Below, piece by piece: positions 16,203 to 26,504 of a stretch of 35,276 nucleotides of DNA. Made by a program: the position numbers and the translations under genes. Numbering within the stretch: position 1 is the first letter of the stretch; every line of letters starts with the position of its first letter. Source of the DNA: an uncultured Holophagaceae bacterium (GTDB taxonomy: Bacteria > Acidobacteriota > Holophagae > Holophagales > Holophagaceae); the NCBI GenBank assembly GCA_903937385.1, contig CAIZZF010000023.1:1-35276 (forward strand). The letters are read 5' to 3'. The notes under the pieces were generated by a model. That model saw only the letters and a list, made by a program, of their open reading frames with translations. It ran no database searches and was not told where the DNA came from.

Positions 16203-18724
16203 AAGGCTATCTGGCTCGGCTCGGCATTCGCACAAAGCTTGTCGCTCTGTTTGTTGCGATCAAGGTAGTCCCCATGCTGCTGCTGGCGCTGCTGGCCTGG
16301 CAGGGGGTCACCCGGCTGGGGAGGGAAGTCTCCGACCGTAGTACCCGAATGGCCGACAGCATGCGCGACACCGTGGGAGAGCTGAGCGATGTGATGGCCA
16401 AGGAATCAGTGCGCGCCCTTGATCTCAAGTCACGGGAACTCATCGAGCGGCTGACGACGGACACCGCGCTAGCGGTCGCAGAGTTCTTGAAGGCCCGGGA
16501 CAATGATGTGCTTCTGGCCGCGGCCCTCGAACCTACCGAGGCCGATTTCGAGCGCTTCCTGAGGAACCGAACTCGTGCCCTGGTGGTGCCCGGGAAATGG
16601 GCTCTGAGCGGGGATAAGAAATCCTGGATGCAGGAGACCAAACAAACGACACGGTCAGAAACGATCGAACCCGATAACCCCGAGAACAAGCTGGATTTCA
16701 ACTATCGTCCCCCGGACCATTCCAGCTTGAGGGAGGAGCGTCCTCTCTATCACGAGATGACGTTCGTGGATCTGGACGGTCTTGAGAGGGTGAAGGTTTC
16801 GGCGACAGGACTGCTGTCCAGGGAGCTGCGTAATGTGGCTCAGAAAAGGAATACCTATGCCTGTGCCGAGACCTACTTTGAGGACCTGAAACGATTGCTG
16901 CCGGGAGAGATCTATGTTTCGGACGTGATTGGACCCTACGTTCGATCCCACTACTACGGGGCGGTTACCCCAGAAGCCGCCCAGCAGGCCAACATTCCCT
17001 TCGCTCCGGGCAAGGAAGCCTACTCTGGCCGGGAGAATCCCCTTGGCAAGCGCTTCCAGGGGATCATCCGCTGGGCAACCCCGGCAGTTAGGAACGGCAA
17101 GACGATCGGATATGTGACCCTGGCGCTCAACCACGATCACGTGATGAGTTTTACCGACAATCTGATGCCAACAGAGGCCCGCTATACGCCCATTCCGGAT
17201 GCTTCGAACGGCAACTATGCCTTCATGTGGGATTACCGGGATCGAAACATCGCCCACCCTCGGCATCAATCGATCATCGGGTTCAATCCAAAAACAGGGG
17301 ACTACGAAACCCCCTGGCTCGAGGCCTCTATTTACAAAGGGTGGAAACAGAGTGGCAAATCACTGAGGAAATACCTTGAAACCGTACCGGCTTTTGATCA
17401 CCAGAGCCGAGAGAAGAAACCTTCTGTGGAGTTGATCAAGGAAGGCATCCGAGGGCTGGACGGGCGCTACTTGAATTTCGCCCCGCAGTGCCAGGGCTGG
17501 TACGACCTGACCAAGCAGGGGGGGTCTGGTTCCTTCGCCATCCTCTGGTCGGGAGTCTGGAAGTTGACGACTGCGGCGACCATCCCCTACTTCACGGGGA
17601 AATATGGCAACACGCCCCGCGGATTCGGATACGTGACCATTGGGGCAAATGTGGATGAATTCCACAAGGCCGCCACCGTGACGAAAGCGTTGCTCGATAC
17701 CCGAGTCAATGTCTACAGCCATCAGATGAAGCAAACCGCAAAAGATACTCGCGACATGATTTTTTCGAGCATGAGCAAAACGGCATGGTCCCTGGCAGGG
17801 ATGACAACCCTGATGATCGTGCTGGTGATCCTGATTGCGGTCTGGTTGGCCAACATGCTGACCGGCCGGGTGACCATGCTTTCCGGGGGTCTTCAGAAGA
17901 TTGAGCAAGGCGACTTGTCCTTCCGGATCGGGAAGGCCAGCGATGACGAGATGGGGCTCCTTGCCGATTCGATCAACCGCATGGCAGACAGTGTCCAGAA
18001 CTCCTTCACTCACCTGGAAGGGGCCCGCCAGCGGGCTGAAGAGGCCAATCGGCTGAAGAGCGTGTTCCTGGCCAGCATGTCCCACGAATTGCGGACACCC
18101 CTCAATGGCATTCTGGGCTTTTCGGAACTTCTGAAATTGGATCTGGAGGACGCCGAGCAGCGCTCTTTCGCGGAGACGATTCACAGCAGCAGTGAGCATC
18201 TGCTCAATCTGTTGAATGACCTGCTGGATCTGGCCAAGATCGAGGCCGGGCGAATGGAATTGAAACCGGTGCAAACGGAACTCAAGCCTCTCCTGGTCAA
18301 CGTCACCGCAGTCCATCGGGCCCATGCCGAGCGCAAAGGCCTCGTGCTGACAGAGCAGTACGCTCCTGATCTTCCGGCCACGCTGCTGTGCGACCCCACC
18401 CGCCTGGTCCAGATCCTCAACAATCTCCTCAACAACGCCGTCAAGTTCACGGCCCAAGGTTCGATCACACTGTCCGTCGAGTGCCTCGAGCATGCCCTGC
18501 GGTTCGCCGTGAGCGACACCGGAATCGGCATATCAAAGGACCAGCAACAGCGAATTTTCGACAAATTTCATCAAGCGGACAATTTTCTTACCAGCGAGCA
18601 TACTGGTACCGGACTGGGCTTGGCTCTCGCAAGGGAATTCGTGACTCTGATGGGAGGAGAGATGGGCATTGAATCCGAACCGGGCAATGGGGCATCCTTC
18701 TTCTTCCTCGTGCCGAACCAATGA
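16199..18724 (+). CDS. Membrane sensor histidine kinase with large periplasmic domain
   Basis: 841 residues. A first membrane helix (about 14-33) is followed by a periplasmic region of nearly 500 residues that looks like a Cache-type sensor (motifs such as [29 protein letters not shown] and [12 protein letters not shown]). A second helix lies at about 527-555, then HAMP, then HisKA with the phosphoacceptor His629 in [17 protein letters not shown] HATPase domain follows with N-box [16 protein letters not shown] and [14 protein letters not shown] ribosome site (16187-16190) precedes the ATG. The stop overlaps the response regulator ATG, so the two form a direct pair. Base composition is lower in GC than the flanking operons, hinting at separate acquisition. 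Confidence 0.92.
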   Translation: MKGYLARLGIRTKLVALFVAIKVVPMLLLALLAWQGVTRLGREVSDRSTRMADSMRDTVGELSDVMAKESVRALDLKSRELIERLTTDTALAVAEFLKARDNDVLLAAALEPTEADFERFLRNRTRALVVPGKWALSGDKKSWMQETKQTTRSETIEPDNPENKLDFNYRPPDHSSLREERPLYHEMTFVDLDGLERVKVSATGLLSRELRNVAQKRNTYACAETYFEDLKRLLPGEIYVSDVIGPYVRSHYYGAVTPEAAQQANIPFAPGKEAYSGRENPLGKRFQGIIRWATPAVRNGKTIGYVTLALNHDHVMSFTDNLMPTEARYTPIPDASNGNYAFMWDYRDRNIAHPRHQSIIGFNPKTGDYETPWLEASIYKGWKQSGKSLRKYLETVPAFDHQSREKKPSVELIKEGIRGLDGRYLNFAPQCQGWYDLTKQGGSGSFAILWSGVWKLTTAATIPYFTGKYGNTPRGFGYVTIGANVDEFHKAATVTKALLDTRVNVYSHQMKQTAKDTRDMIFSSMSKTAWSLAGMTTLMIVLVILIAVWLANMLTGRVTMLSGGLQKIEQGDLSFRIGKASDDEMGLLADSINRMADSVQNSFTHLEGARQRAEEANRLKSVFLASMSHELRTPLNGILGFSELLKLDLEDAEQRSFAETIHSSSEHLLNLLNDLLDLAKIEAGRMELKPVQTELKPLLVNVTAVHRAHAERKGLVLTEQYAPDLPATLLCDPTRLVQILNNLLNNAVKFTAQGSITLSVECLEHALRFAVSDTGIGISKDQQQRIFDKFHQADNFLTSEHTGTGLGLALAREFVTLMGGEMGIESEPGNGASFFFLVPNQ

Positions 18725-19116
18725 AAAAAAGAGCGCTGATTGTCGACGATACAGAGCTGAACCGCAAACTCGCCATCGCCATCTTGAGGCGGGAAGGCTG
18801 GGAAGCGGAGCAGGTGGCCAGCGGTAAGGCGGCACTCACTCTGCTCAAGGAAGACTGCAACTTCGACATCGTCCTGCTCGACATCAGGATGCCTGACATG
18901 AGTGGGGAGGAAGTCTGCGGTACCCTGCGCGCCGACCCCCGCACAGCCACGATCCCGCTGATCGCCTACACCGCGCATGCGCTTGAGGACGAGCTCCAGG
19001 GTTTTCGGGATATCGGATTCAATGAGGTGCTGGTGAAGCCGACCAATGTCGAGGCCATGAGGGCTGCGCTGGCGAAGGTCCTGGTCCTGCCGAAGCTGCC
19101 GGAAGAACAGGGCTGA
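18721..19116 (+). CDS. Single-domain response regulator
   Basis: 131 residues, one receiver domain and no output domain. Acidic pair Asp9/Asp10, phosphoacceptor Asp54 in [12 protein letters not shown], switch Thr84 in IAYTAHA and Lys106 in VLVKPTN are all present. The ATGA overlap with the upstream kinase gene makes it the likely phosphotransfer partner. With no DNA-binding or enzymatic domain it probably works by protein contact, as CheY/DivK types do. It converges with the REC-HD-GYP gene across a hairpin. Confidence 0.92.
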   Translation: MKKRALIVDDTELNRKLAIAILRREGWEAEQVASGKAALTLLKEDCNFDIVLLDIRMPDMSGEEVCGTLRADPRTATIPLIAYTAHALEDELQGFRDIGFNEVLVKPTNVEAMRAALAKVLVLPKLPEEQG

Positions 19117-19199
19117 AGAGGGACTCGTATCGACGTCCGAAGCAAACCACAGAGGGCACAGAAGAGCCAGCAAAGGCTTTATAGGGTTCCTCGCCCCTA

Positions 19200-19255
19200 A
19201 GAGGTGGCGCAACAAAACCCGAGGCGGCCTCGTGGGGTTTTGCTGCGCCACCTCT
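19200..19255. terminator. 56-bp hairpin between convergent genes
   Basis: A long inverted repeat: AGAGGTGGCGCA pairs with TGCGCCACCTCT, then after one A/C mismatch CAAAACCC pairs with GGGTTTTG, and an inner CGAGG/CCTCG stem closes around a CGG loop with a small bulge. Its right end overlaps the stop codon of the minus-strand REC-HD-GYP gene. It is probably a shared transcription barrier, though no T-tract follows on either strand. Confidence 0.65.
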
Positions 19256-20336
19256 ACAGCCCCGTGAACCCTGGTAGGGGGTCGTTGGGGTGGGTGGCGA
19301 GGATCTCCCGGAACAGGTCCAGGTTGGGCAGGAAGAGCTCCACCAGGTCGGGATCGAAGTGGGCGCCGGCCCCCTCCCGGATCACCTGGATCACCTGGGG
19401 TTCTGGCCAGGGCTCCTTGTAGTGCCGCCGGTTGCTGACAGCGTCGTAGACATCCAGCAGCGACGTGATCCTCGCTTCGATGGGGATCTCCTGCTCGCGG
19501 AGGCCGAAGGGGTAGCCGCTGCCATCCCACTTCTCGTGGTGCCCCAGGGCGATGCGGGCGCCCATCTGGATGAAGGGGACCGTGGAGCCCTTGAGGATGG
19601 TGGCGCCCATGGTGGTGTGCATCTTCATGGTGACCCACTCGTCCGGCGTGAGGGCCGCGGGCTTCTGGAGAATGGCATCGGGCACGCCGATCTTGCCGAT
19701 GTCATGCATGGGGGCGGCGGACTCGATGGTCTCCACCGCCAGCTCGCTCCAGCCCAGCAGGCGCACCAGCTCGGCCGCGTAGAGGCCGATGCGCCGCACG
19801 TGCATGCCTGTCTCGTTGTCGCGGTGCTCGCTCGCGGAGATGAGCCGGAGGGCGATCTCTTCCCGCGACTGGCGGATCTCCAGGGTCTGCTCCCGCACCT
19901 TCCGGGCCAGCTGGGCCTCCCGGTCGCGGAAGGAGATCTCGAGCATCCGCCGCCTCAGGGCGCTGTTCACCTGGACCAGGATCTCGCGGGGCTGGAAGGG
20001 CTTCAGCACGTAGCCGAAAGCACCCTGCTGGAGGCACTCGATGGCAGTCTCCGTGTCCTCCAGGGAGCTGACCATCACCACCGAGATGTCGGGGATCCGG
20101 TCCTGGATGGCCCGCACGAGGTCCAGCCCCGAGGCGCCGGGCATCTGGATGTCGCAGAGGATCAGGTCGATCCCGTCCTTGGCCAGCACGGCCAGGGCCC
20201 CCGCCACGTCCTCCGCCTCAAGGCAGCGGTAGCCCGCCTTGGTGAGAATGCGCTGCAAGGCGAGGCGGACGATGGGCAGGTCATCGACGATGAGCACGCT
20301 GGTCTGCTTCGGCCCCACCCAGGCATGGTCCGCCAT
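19254..20336 (-). CDS. REC-HD-GYP response regulator, c-di-GMP phosphodiesterase (RpfG-like)
   Basis: About 360 residues. A receiver domain with phosphoacceptor Asp62 in LILCDIQMPGASG and Lys in VLKPFQP is followed by a coiled-coil linker (about 125-160). The HD-GYP domain comes next: HDIGKIG with His211/Asp212, then HHEKWDGSGYPFGL with the GYP at 274-276, and DVYDA. HD-GYP enzymes hydrolyse cyclic di-GMP; the family metal ligands I can see are intact. ATG 20336 is chosen because the sequence upstream is lower-GC and lies outside the domain; GGGGAGG sits only 2 nt before it, closer than usual, and an in-frame ATG at 20420 is possible. No adjacent kinase lies on the same strand. Confidence 0.88.
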   Translation of the reverse strand: MADHAWVGPKQTSVLIVDDLPIVRLALQRILTKAGYRCLEAEDVAGALAVLAKDGIDLILCDIQMPGASGLDLVRAIQDRIPDISVVMVSSLEDTETAIECLQQGAFGYVLKPFQPREILVQVNSALRRRMLEISFRDREAQLARKVREQTLEIRQSREEIALRLISASEHRDNETGMHVRRIGLYAAELVRLLGWSELAVETIESAAPMHDIGKIGVPDAILQKPAALTPDEWVTMKMHTTMGATILKGSTVPFIQMGARIALGHHEKWDGSGYPFGLREQEIPIEARITSLLDVYDAVSNRRHYKEPWPEPQVIQVIREGAGAHFDPDLVELFLPNLDLFREILATHPNDPLPGFTGL

Positions 20337-20468
20337 GGCCTCCCCGTTCCAGTGACTCAACGGCTCCTCTCCCGGATGACTGTAGTTCAGGCTGCCCCAC
20401 CTGGCAGAAAAAGCCATCATTAATACTTTTCAAAACACCAATGAGTGATGACTCGGGGGCGGGAGCCT

Positions 20469-20915
20469 CTAGCGGGCCCACTCCAGGGAGTCGCGCTTGG
20501 CCGAGTAGTGCGCCCCCAGGTTCAGGGCGATGGCCTGGTCGCAGAGCTCCAGCGCCCCGTGGAAGTCGCCCAGCTCGCTGTGCGCCTGGATGCCCCGCTC
20601 GAAGCAGGTCAGGCCCTCCAGCAGCCGCCGGTACTCGTGGGGGAACGCCGCCTCCAGCTCGGGCAGGCGCTCCAGGGCCAGGCCGCAGGACTCGACGGCC
20701 TCTTCCCAGCGGCCCAGCTGGCCGAGGGCCTCCGTGGCCAGATCCTGGGCCACGGCCTTGACCGCATTGGGCAGGCTGCCCTGGCCCTCCAGGGTCCGGC
20801 GCAGATACTTCAGGGCGGACTCGGGTCCACTGAAGGCCGCCTCGCGGTGCCCGGCCTGCAGGTCCTCCAGGACATCCTTCACGGACTTGCGGTTCGGTTC
20901 GATGCGCTTGGCCAT
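20469..20915 (-). CDS. TPR-like helical protein coupled to guaA
   Basis: 148 residues, all helical in appearance, with alternating Ala/Leu and aromatic positions as in tetratricopeptide repeats (for example LATEALGQLGRWEEAVESCGL and HSELGDFHGALELCDQAIAL, each a Gly-then-A-helix pattern). It has no signal peptide or membrane helix. The ATG shares one base with the guaA stop (TGATG), so it is the downstream gene of guaA and likely translationally coupled. TPR proteins mediate protein contacts; no specific partner can be read. Function is unknown. Confidence 0.75.
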   Translation of the reverse strand: MAKRIEPNRKSVKDVLEDLQAGHREAAFSGPESALKYLRRTLEGQGSLPNAVKAVAQDLATEALGQLGRWEEAVESCGLALERLPELEAAFPHEYRRLLEGLTCFERGIQAHSELGDFHGALELCDQAIALNLGAHYSAKRDSLEWAR

Positions 20916-22444
20916 CACTCGTACTCGATGGTGGCGGGGGGCTTCGAGGTGATGTCGAAGAGCACGCGGTTGATGCCCTTCACCTCGTTGACGATGCGCT
21001 GGGCGATCTTCTCCAGCAGCTCGTGGGGCAGCCGGGCCCAGTCGGCGGTCATGAAATCCTCACTGGTCACGGCCCGCAGGGCGCAGATGGCTTCGTAGGT
21101 GCGCTCATCGCCCATGATCCCCACGGTCTGCACCGGCAGCAGGACCGCGAAGGCCTGGCTGGTGCGGGCATACCAGCCGCTCTCGCGCAGCTCCTGGAGG
21201 AAGATGGCGTCCGCGTTCTGGAGGATGGTGACCCGCTCCCGCGTGATGGTGCCCGGCAGGCGCACGGCGAGTCCCGGACCCGGGAAGGGGTGCCGCTGGT
21301 TCATCTCCTGGGGCAGGCCCAAGGCCAGGCCCGTGGCGCGGACCTCGTCCTTGAAGAGCTCCCGCAGGGGCTCCACCAGCTGCATGCGCATGCGCTCGGG
21401 CAGGCCGCCGACGTTGTGGTGGGACTTCACCAGGATGGCGCCACCGATGCCGCTGCTCTCAATGACATCCGGGTAGGTGGTGCCCTGGCCCAGGAAGTCC
21501 GCCTGCACCTTGCCCGCCTCCCGCTCGAAGACCTCGATGAACTTGCCCCCGATGATCTTCCGCTTCTGCTCGGGGTCGGTGATGCCCTCCAGGGCGCCCA
21601 GGAACTCGTCGGCGGCGTCCACCCAGATCACCTTCAGCTCGAAGGGCGCGAAGTAGGCCTGCACCTGCAGCCTCTCGTCCTTGCGCATGAGGCCGTGGTC
21701 CACGAAGACACAGGTGAGCTGCTTGCCGATCGCCTTGTGCAGCAGCAGGGCCGCCACGCTGGAGTCCACGCCGCCGCTGAGGCCCAGCACCACGGTGCCA
21801 GTGCCCACCTGCTGGCGGATGACCTTCACCTTCTCCTCGATGAAGTTGCCCGCGTTCCAGTCGAGGCTCATGCCGCAGGACTTGAGAAAGTTCAGCAGCA
21901 GGGGCGTACCCTGGGCGCTGTGGGTGACCTCGGGATGGAACTGGATGCCGTAGATCCGCCGGGCCGCGTCCTCCATGGCCGCCACGGGCACACTGGGCGT
22001 GCTGGCCGTCACGGTGAAGCCCGGGGGCGCCACCTCCACGTGGTCGCCGTGGCTCATCCAGACCTGCTGGGTGTGGGGCAGTCCCTCCAGGAGCACGGAC
22101 TGCTCAGGGATGGCCTGGATCTCGGCCTTGCCGTACTCGCGGCTGGTGGCCCGGTGCAGTTGGCCGCCCAGGTTCCGGGCGATGATCTGCTGGCCGTAGC
22201 AGATGCCCAGCACCGGCACGCCCAGCTCGAGGATGGCCATGTCCAGCTCAGGCGCACCGGGCTCCAGGACCGAGTTCGGCCCACCCGACAGGATCACGCC
22301 CCGGAGGTCCGGGCCCGCAATGTCCGCGGCGGTGGTGCCGCTGCTGTGGACGAGGCCAAAAGCCCCCAGCTCCCGCAGCCGCCGAGTAATCAGCCGCGTG
22401 TACTGGCTGCCGTAGTCGATGATCGCGATCCGTTCGTGGTGCAT
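20915..22444 (-). CDS. guaA: GMP synthase (glutamine-hydrolysing)
   Basis: 509 residues, the usual length for bacterial GuaA. The N-terminal class-I glutamine amidotransferase has GICYGQQ with nucleophile Cys82 and the HPEVTHS motif. The ATP pyrophosphatase domain has the PP-loop LSGGVDSS at about 221-228, and the C-terminal dimerisation domain ends with NRVLFDITSKPPATIEYE, the classic GuaA C-terminus. It converts XMP to GMP using glutamine and ATP in purine synthesis. The start ATG at 22444 begins MHHERIAIIDYGSQ, matching family starts; a longer in-frame extension to 22480 overlaps the repeat-bearing spacer and is rejected. A TPR-like gene is coupled downstream. Confidence 0.97.
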   Translation of the reverse strand: MHHERIAIIDYGSQYTRLITRRLRELGAFGLVHSSGTTAADIAGPDLRGVILSGGPNSVLEPGAPELDMAILELGVPVLGICYGQQIIARNLGGQLHRATSREYGKAEIQAIPEQSVLLEGLPHTQQVWMSHGDHVEVAPPGFTVTASTPSVPVAAMEDAARRIYGIQFHPEVTHSAQGTPLLLNFLKSCGMSLDWNAGNFIEEKVKVIRQQVGTGTVVLGLSGGVDSSVAALLLHKAIGKQLTCVFVDHGLMRKDERLQVQAYFAPFELKVIWVDAADEFLGALEGITDPEQKRKIIGGKFIEVFEREAGKVQADFLGQGTTYPDVIESSGIGGAILVKSHHNVGGLPERMRMQLVEPLRELFKDEVRATGLALGLPQEMNQRHPFPGPGLAVRLPGTITRERVTILQNADAIFLQELRESGWYARTSQAFAVLLPVQTVGIMGDERTYEAICALRAVTSEDFMTADWARLPHELLEKIAQRIVNEVKGINRVLFDITSKPPATIEYE

Positions 22445-22466
22445 GGGGGCCCCGCTTTCCTTTTTA

Positions 22467-22525
22467 ACCACGAAGACCACGAAGAAATATCAAGAAGCCC
22501 CTTCGTGGTCTTCCTGTCTTCGTGG
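22467..22525. repeat. Dispersed inverted repeat, CACGAAGA type, diverged copy
   Basis: A left arm at 22467-22486 (ACCACGAAGACCACGAAGAA) and a right arm ending at 22525 are imperfect inverted copies. The outer ten bases pair perfectly; the inner parts are shifted by an indel. It fills most of the 92-bp gap between glyS and guaA and belongs to the same family as 7611-7691. Confidence 0.75.
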
Positions 22526-22536
22526 TGAATGCAGTT

Positions 22537-24612
22537 TCACTGCCAGAGCGAGAAATCCGCGACGCGGAGAAAGGCCTGGCGGAGGCGAAGCAGGAGGCTG
22601 AGGCGGGCGGCACGGAGGGCCGGGTCCTCGCACTTCACCATGACCGCGCTGAAGAAAGCCTCCAGCGGCGCCGCGAGATCCGCCAGCACCCCAAGCAGTT
22701 CAGCCTGGCTGGTAGTCCCCTCCAGGCGCTGAAGCTGCACGGCCAGCTCTTTCTCCTCGCCCTGCACCAGCAGGGCGTTATCGAAAATCCCGGAGGGAAT
22801 TTCGTCCTTCAGGATGTTCCCGATGCGCTTGGCGCTCTGCGCCAGGGAGGCGAACCGGGCATCTTCGGCGAAGCCGGACAGAGCCTCGCAGCGGGCCTTC
22901 AGGTCCGCCAGGTCCTCCCAGCCCGCGGCCAGGGCCGAGCGCCGGACGGAGCCTGCATAGCCCGCCAACTCCAGCTGGTAGGCCACGCGATCCTTGAAGA
23001 AGGCCAGCAGAGCCTCAGTGGTCTCAGCGGCGGGCTTCGTGGCCTTGGGGCCGACGATGCCGAGCACCACACCGATGAGGTCCGCGGGCGTGAAGGCCCA
23101 GCCCCGCTCCCAGAGGATGCGCACGACGCCCTGCCCCGCGCGGCGCAGGGCCAGGGGATCCTTGGAGCCACTGGGAATGATCCCCACAGCGAAGCAGCCG
23201 CCCACGGTGTCCAGCTTGTCGGCCAGGGACAGCAGGCAACCCAGGGGCGTGGTCGGCAGAGCGTCGTCGGCGCCCGCGGGGCGGTAGTGCTCCTTGACGG
23301 CCTTCCAGACCTCTTCGTGGGCGCCTTCATGGCGGAGATACTCGCCGCCCATGATGCCCTGCAGCTCTGGGAACTCGCCGACCATGAGGGTCCGCAGGTC
23401 GCACTTGGCCATGCGGGCGGCCTCGAGGGCGCGCTCGATGTGGGCCTCGTCCTGCGACAGCCGCGTCGCCAGCGCCTTCGTGATGGCCACGACCCGACCG
23501 GTCTTGGCGTGGTAGCTGCCCAGGTCGCGCTGGAAGGTGAGGGCCTGCAGCTTCTCCAGGCGATCGGAGAGGGGCAGCTTGCGGTCTTCCGCAAAGAAGA
23601 ACCGCGCATCGTAGAGCCTGGCCTTCAGCACCCACTCGTTGCCGGCCTTCACGAAGCCCGCGGGGTCGTCCGTGCGGTTGGCGGCGGTGAGGAAGAAGGG
23701 CAGCAGGTCGGTGCCGTCTGGCTTCTCAATGCAGAAGCTCTTCTGGTGCTCGCGGAGGCTGGTGACCAGCACCTCCTTGGGCAGCTCCAGGAAGGCCGGG
23801 GGGAACTCGCCGCAGACGATCTTCGGGAACTCCACGATCTCGGCCAGGGTGTCCAGCAGCTCCGCGTCGGCGACCACGCGGCCCCCCACGCTGGCGGCCA
23901 GGGTGTCGAGCTGCGCGGCGATGCGGGTGCGGCGCACGTCCACACTGACGACCACGCCGGCGGCCTCCAGGGCGGCCTCGTAGGCGGCGGGCTCCGGGAC
24001 CTGCACCGGCTCAGGCTGGGCGCGGTGGAAGAGGCGGTGGCCCCAGGTGGTGTTCCCGGCGGTGACGCCGTCCACGGTGATGGGCACGAGCTGGTCCCCC
24101 AGGAGGCAGAGGATGCTGCGGATGGGCCGCACGAACTCGAAATCCGAGTTGCCCCAGCGCATGGCCTTGGGCACGTGCAGCCCGGCGATGAGACCCGGCA
24201 GGGCCTCCTGCAGCAGGTCCACCGTGGGTCGGCCCAGCTTGCTGACCGTCACCACGGCGCAGGGTTCCTTCTTGCCCGCGGGCTGCTCGAAGCGCACGGC
24301 GGTGAAGGGCACGCCCCACTTCTCGGCGAACTTCTCGCCCTGGATCGTGGGCTGCCCGGCGGCGTCCACGCACATGCGCTGCGGCGGACCCACCTGGGTC
24401 TCGGTCTGGTCCGCCTGGGCCACAGGCAGGCCGGCGGCGCGCCAAGCCAGCTTGCGCGGGGAGTAGAACACCTCCAGGCCGGCGAGCTCGAGGCCCTGGC
24501 TGGCAGCCCAGGTGGTGAGGGCGCCACTCAGGTCCGCGGTCAGCGGCCGCAGGAAGCGGGCGGGGATCTCCTCGCAGTGCAGCTCCAGCAGGAAGGGCTT
24601 CGCGGCGCTCAC
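22537..24612 (-). CDS. glyS: Glycyl-tRNA synthetase beta subunit
   Basis: 691 residues, the normal size for GlyS of the bacterial alpha2beta2 enzyme. It begins with the family signature [17 protein letters not shown] and contains [14 protein letters not shown], the central [20 protein letters not shown] and [15 protein letters not shown] (HD-like domain), and ends in the DALR-type helical tRNA-binding region. It works with GlyQ to charge tRNA-Gly. The start is a GTG that overlaps the glyQ TGA (GTGA), indicating coupled translation for matched subunit amounts. The stop is separated from guaA by the inverted repeat, so read-through into guaA is possible but uncertain. Confidence 0.97.
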   Translation of the reverse strand: MSAAKPFLLELHCEEIPARFLRPLTADLSGALTTWAASQGLELAGLEVFYSPRKLAWRAAGLPVAQADQTETQVGPPQRMCVDAAGQPTIQGEKFAEKWGVPFTAVRFEQPAGKKEPCAVVTVSKLGRPTVDLLQEALPGLIAGLHVPKAMRWGNSDFEFVRPIRSILCLLGDQLVPITVDGVTAGNTTWGHRLFHRAQPEPVQVPEPAAYEAALEAAGVVVSVDVRRTRIAAQLDTLAASVGGRVVADAELLDTLAEIVEFPKIVCGEFPPAFLELPKEVLVTSLREHQKSFCIEKPDGTDLLPFFLTAANRTDDPAGFVKAGNEWVLKARLYDARFFFAEDRKLPLSDRLEKLQALTFQRDLGSYHAKTGRVVAITKALATRLSQDEAHIERALEAARMAKCDLRTLMVGEFPELQGIMGGEYLRHEGAHEEVWKAVKEHYRPAGADDALPTTPLGCLLSLADKLDTVGGCFAVGIIPSGSKDPLALRRAGQGVVRILWERGWAFTPADLIGVVLGIVGPKATKPAAETTEALLAFFKDRVAYQLELAGYAGSVRRSALAAGWEDLADLKARCEALSGFAEDARFASLAQSAKRIGNILKDEIPSGIFDNALLVQGEEKELAVQLQRLEGTTSQAELLGVLADLAAPLEAFFSAVMVKCEDPALRAARLSLLLRLRQAFLRVADFSLWQ

Positions 24613-25523
24613 AGGCCACCCCCCTTCCCGGCCGAGGCCACCGTGGCGGCGCTGGTCTCCTGGTGTTCCAGGTAGGCCTTGGCGCAGCCGCAGGCCAGGT
24701 CCCGGACCCGTTTGATGACCGCGGGCCGCTCGGTGGTGCTCACGGCGCCGCGGGCATCCAGCACGTTGAAGGTGTGGCTCATCTTGAGGGCCTGCTCGTA
24801 AGCGCTGAGGAAGTGGCCGTGGTCCGTCAGGAGCCGCCAGCCCTCCTTCTCGAAGGCCTCGAAGAGGGTGCGGTGCAGGTCCAGGTCCGCGTGCTCGAAG
24901 CTGTAGGCGGACAGCTCGAACTCCTCGCGCTGGCGCATCTCGCCATAGGTCACGGGGAAGACCCCGTCATCGGTCTTCACCTCGCCGTGGACCAGGTCGA
25001 AGATGTTGTCGTAGCCGCCCAGGAACATGCAGATGCGCTCGATGCCGTAGGTCAGCTCGGCGCTCACGGGCCGGCAGTCCTGGCCGCCCACCTGCTGGAA
25101 GTAGGTGAACTGGCTGATCTCCATGCCGTCCAGCACCACCTGCCAGCCCACGCCCCAGGCGCCCAGGGAGGGGGACTCCCAGTTGTCCTCTTCGAAGCGG
25201 AGGTCGTGCTTGGAGAAGTCGATGCCCAGGGCCTCCAGGCTCTCGATATAGAGGTCCTGCACCTTGGCGGGGCTGGGCTTGAGGATCACCTGGAACTGGA
25301 GGTGCTTGTAGACGCGGAAGGGGTTCTCGCCGTAGCGGCCGTCCGCGGGACGGCGAGAGGGCTCCACGTAGGCCACATTCCAGGGCTTGGCGCCCAGGGC
25401 GCCGAAGAAGGTGAGCGGATTCATGGTGCCTGCGCCCTTCTCCAGGTCGTAGGGCTGGCCGATCAGGCAGCCACGATCGGCCCAGAACCGCTGGAGGCGA
25501 AGGATCAGTTCCTGGATGTGCAT
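24609..25523 (-). CDS. glyQ: Glycyl-tRNA synthetase alpha subunit
   Basis: 304 residues, matching the catalytic alpha subunit of heterotetrameric glycyl-tRNA synthetase. It starts [19 protein letters not shown] and shows class-II synthetase features and GlyQ blocks: [48 protein letters not shown], and [20 protein letters not shown]. It binds ATP and glycine and activates the amino acid. ATG 25523 gives the family N-terminus; an upstream frame extension runs into the divergent promoter and is rejected. A plausible sigma-70 promoter sits just upstream (25544-25572). glyS follows with a 4-nt overlap. Confidence 0.97.
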   Translation of the reverse strand: MHIQELILRLQRFWADRGCLIGQPYDLEKGAGTMNPLTFFGALGAKPWNVAYVEPSRRPADGRYGENPFRVYKHLQFQVILKPSPAKVQDLYIESLEALGIDFSKHDLRFEEDNWESPSLGAWGVGWQVVLDGMEISQFTYFQQVGGQDCRPVSAELTYGIERICMFLGGYDNIFDLVHGEVKTDDGVFPVTYGEMRQREEFELSAYSFEHADLDLHRTLFEAFEKEGWRLLTDHGHFLSAYEQALKMSHTFNVLDARGAVSTTERPAVIKRVRDLACGCAKAYLEHQETSAATVASAGKGGGL

Positions 25524-25543
25524 GGAGGCTCGCCAAAACGAGT

Positions 25544-25572
25544 ATTTTAGCCTGTTTTCACTACTTTGGTAA
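25544..25572 (-). promoter_or_regulatory. Probable sigma-70 promoter of glyQS
   Basis: On the minus strand, TTACCA (25567-25572; 4 of 6 to TTGACA) and TAAAAT (25544-25549; 5 of 6 to TATAAT) are separated by exactly 17 bp. The start of transcription would lie about 14-16 nt before the glyQ ATG, giving a very short leader. The call rests on pattern only. Confidence 0.5.
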
Positions 25573-25581
25573 CCTCTAGGC

Positions 25582-26115
25582 ATGCTGATCCGCCATGCCC
25601 TGCCCGCCGATGCTGACGCCTTCGCCGCTCTGGCCGAGCGCCTCTGGCGCAGCACCTACACCGGCCTGATTCCGGCCCCGGACCTGGAGGCGCACTTGGC
25701 GGAGGCCTTCGGCCCGGCGCCGCAGGGCGCGGAGCTGGCCGATGATGCCCGCCGCACCCTGCTGCTGGAGGGGGGCGGTGAGCTCCTGGGCTACGCGCTG
25801 CTGCACGCCCACGGCCCCGTTCCGGGGAGCCCAGCTCCGACCTTCGCCAGGCCCGTGGAGATCGAGCGGTTCTACCTGGACCCAACCACCCACGGCACCG
25901 GCGCCGCCCGGGAGCTCATGGAGGCGGCCCTCGCGGAGGCGGCCGGGGCGGGCCACGACGGTGCCTGGCTGCAGGTCTGGGAACAGAACGCCCGCGCCCG
26001 CCGGTTCTACGTCAAGGCCGGCTTTACACCCGCCGGCACCACCACCTTCGCCGTGGGGACCCGGGTCTACCACGACCTCCTCCTGGTCCACGGGCTGGAG
26101 CTGCCCTTCGACTGA
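25582..26115 (+). CDS. GNAT-family N-acetyltransferase
   Basis: 177 residues with a full GNAT fold pattern: N-terminal [21 protein letters not shown], a beta-4 strand [22 protein letters not shown] with the acetyl-CoA pyrophosphate loop (THGTGA in place of the usual Q/RxxGxG/A), and a C-terminal [21 protein letters not shown]. Such enzymes move an acetyl group from acetyl-CoA to an amine; the substrate is unknown. It is transcribed divergently from glyQ from a 58-bp shared spacer. A YciI-like gene follows on the same strand after 57 bp, so the two may be co-transcribed. Confidence 0.88.
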   Translation: MLIRHALPADADAFAALAERLWRSTYTGLIPAPDLEAHLAEAFGPAPQGAELADDARRTLLLEGGGELLGYALLHAHGPVPGSPAPTFARPVEIERFYLDPTTHGTGAARELMEAALAEAAGAGHDGAWLQVWEQNARARRFYVKAGFTPAGTTTFAVGTRVYHDLLLVHGLELPFD

Positions 26116-26172
26116 CCCGGGCTTTTCAGGGCGGCCCATCCATGTTCATCTGGGGCGATTCCAGGAGCCCCC

Positions 26173-26466
26173 ATGTACGCCGTCATGCTCGTCCGCTACC
26201 GCCGCCCGCTGTCCGAGATCGAGGCCATCACGGAGGCCCACCGCGCCTACCTCCGCACGCTCCAGGAACAGGGCATCCTGCTGGCCTCGGGGCCGCTGGA
26301 TCCCCGCACGGGCGGGCTGCTGCTGCTGCGCGTCCAGGATGCCGCGCCCCTCGCGGACCTGGACACCATCCGCGACAACGATCCCTTCTTCAAGGCCGGC
26401 CTCGCCACCTACGAGCCCCTGGTCTGGAACCCCGGCATCGGCAAAGACGCCCTCGACCGACTGTAG
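26173..26466 (+). CDS. YciI-like protein (YCII-related domain)
   Basis: 97 residues with the ferredoxin-like YCII fold pattern: MYAVMLVRYRRPLSEIEAI, AHRAYLRTLQEQGILLASGPLDP, the GGLLLLRV strand, and the DPFFKAGLATYEPLVWNPG end. His and Asp in HRAYL and GPLDP correspond to the conserved pair of the family. YciI-type proteins are small cytoplasmic enzymes or binding proteins, some with dehydrohalogenase-like activity; the role here is unknown. An AGGAG-like ribosome site precedes the ATG. The gene ends before an inverted repeat that could mark the operon end. Confidence 0.87.
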   Translation: MYAVMLVRYRRPLSEIEAITEAHRAYLRTLQEQGILLASGPLDPRTGGLLLLRVQDAAPLADLDTIRDNDPFFKAGLATYEPLVWNPGIGKDALDRL

Positions 26467-26504
26467 GTCTCCACTTGAAATTCTAAGGAGAAAGTAAAGG
26501 CTTT

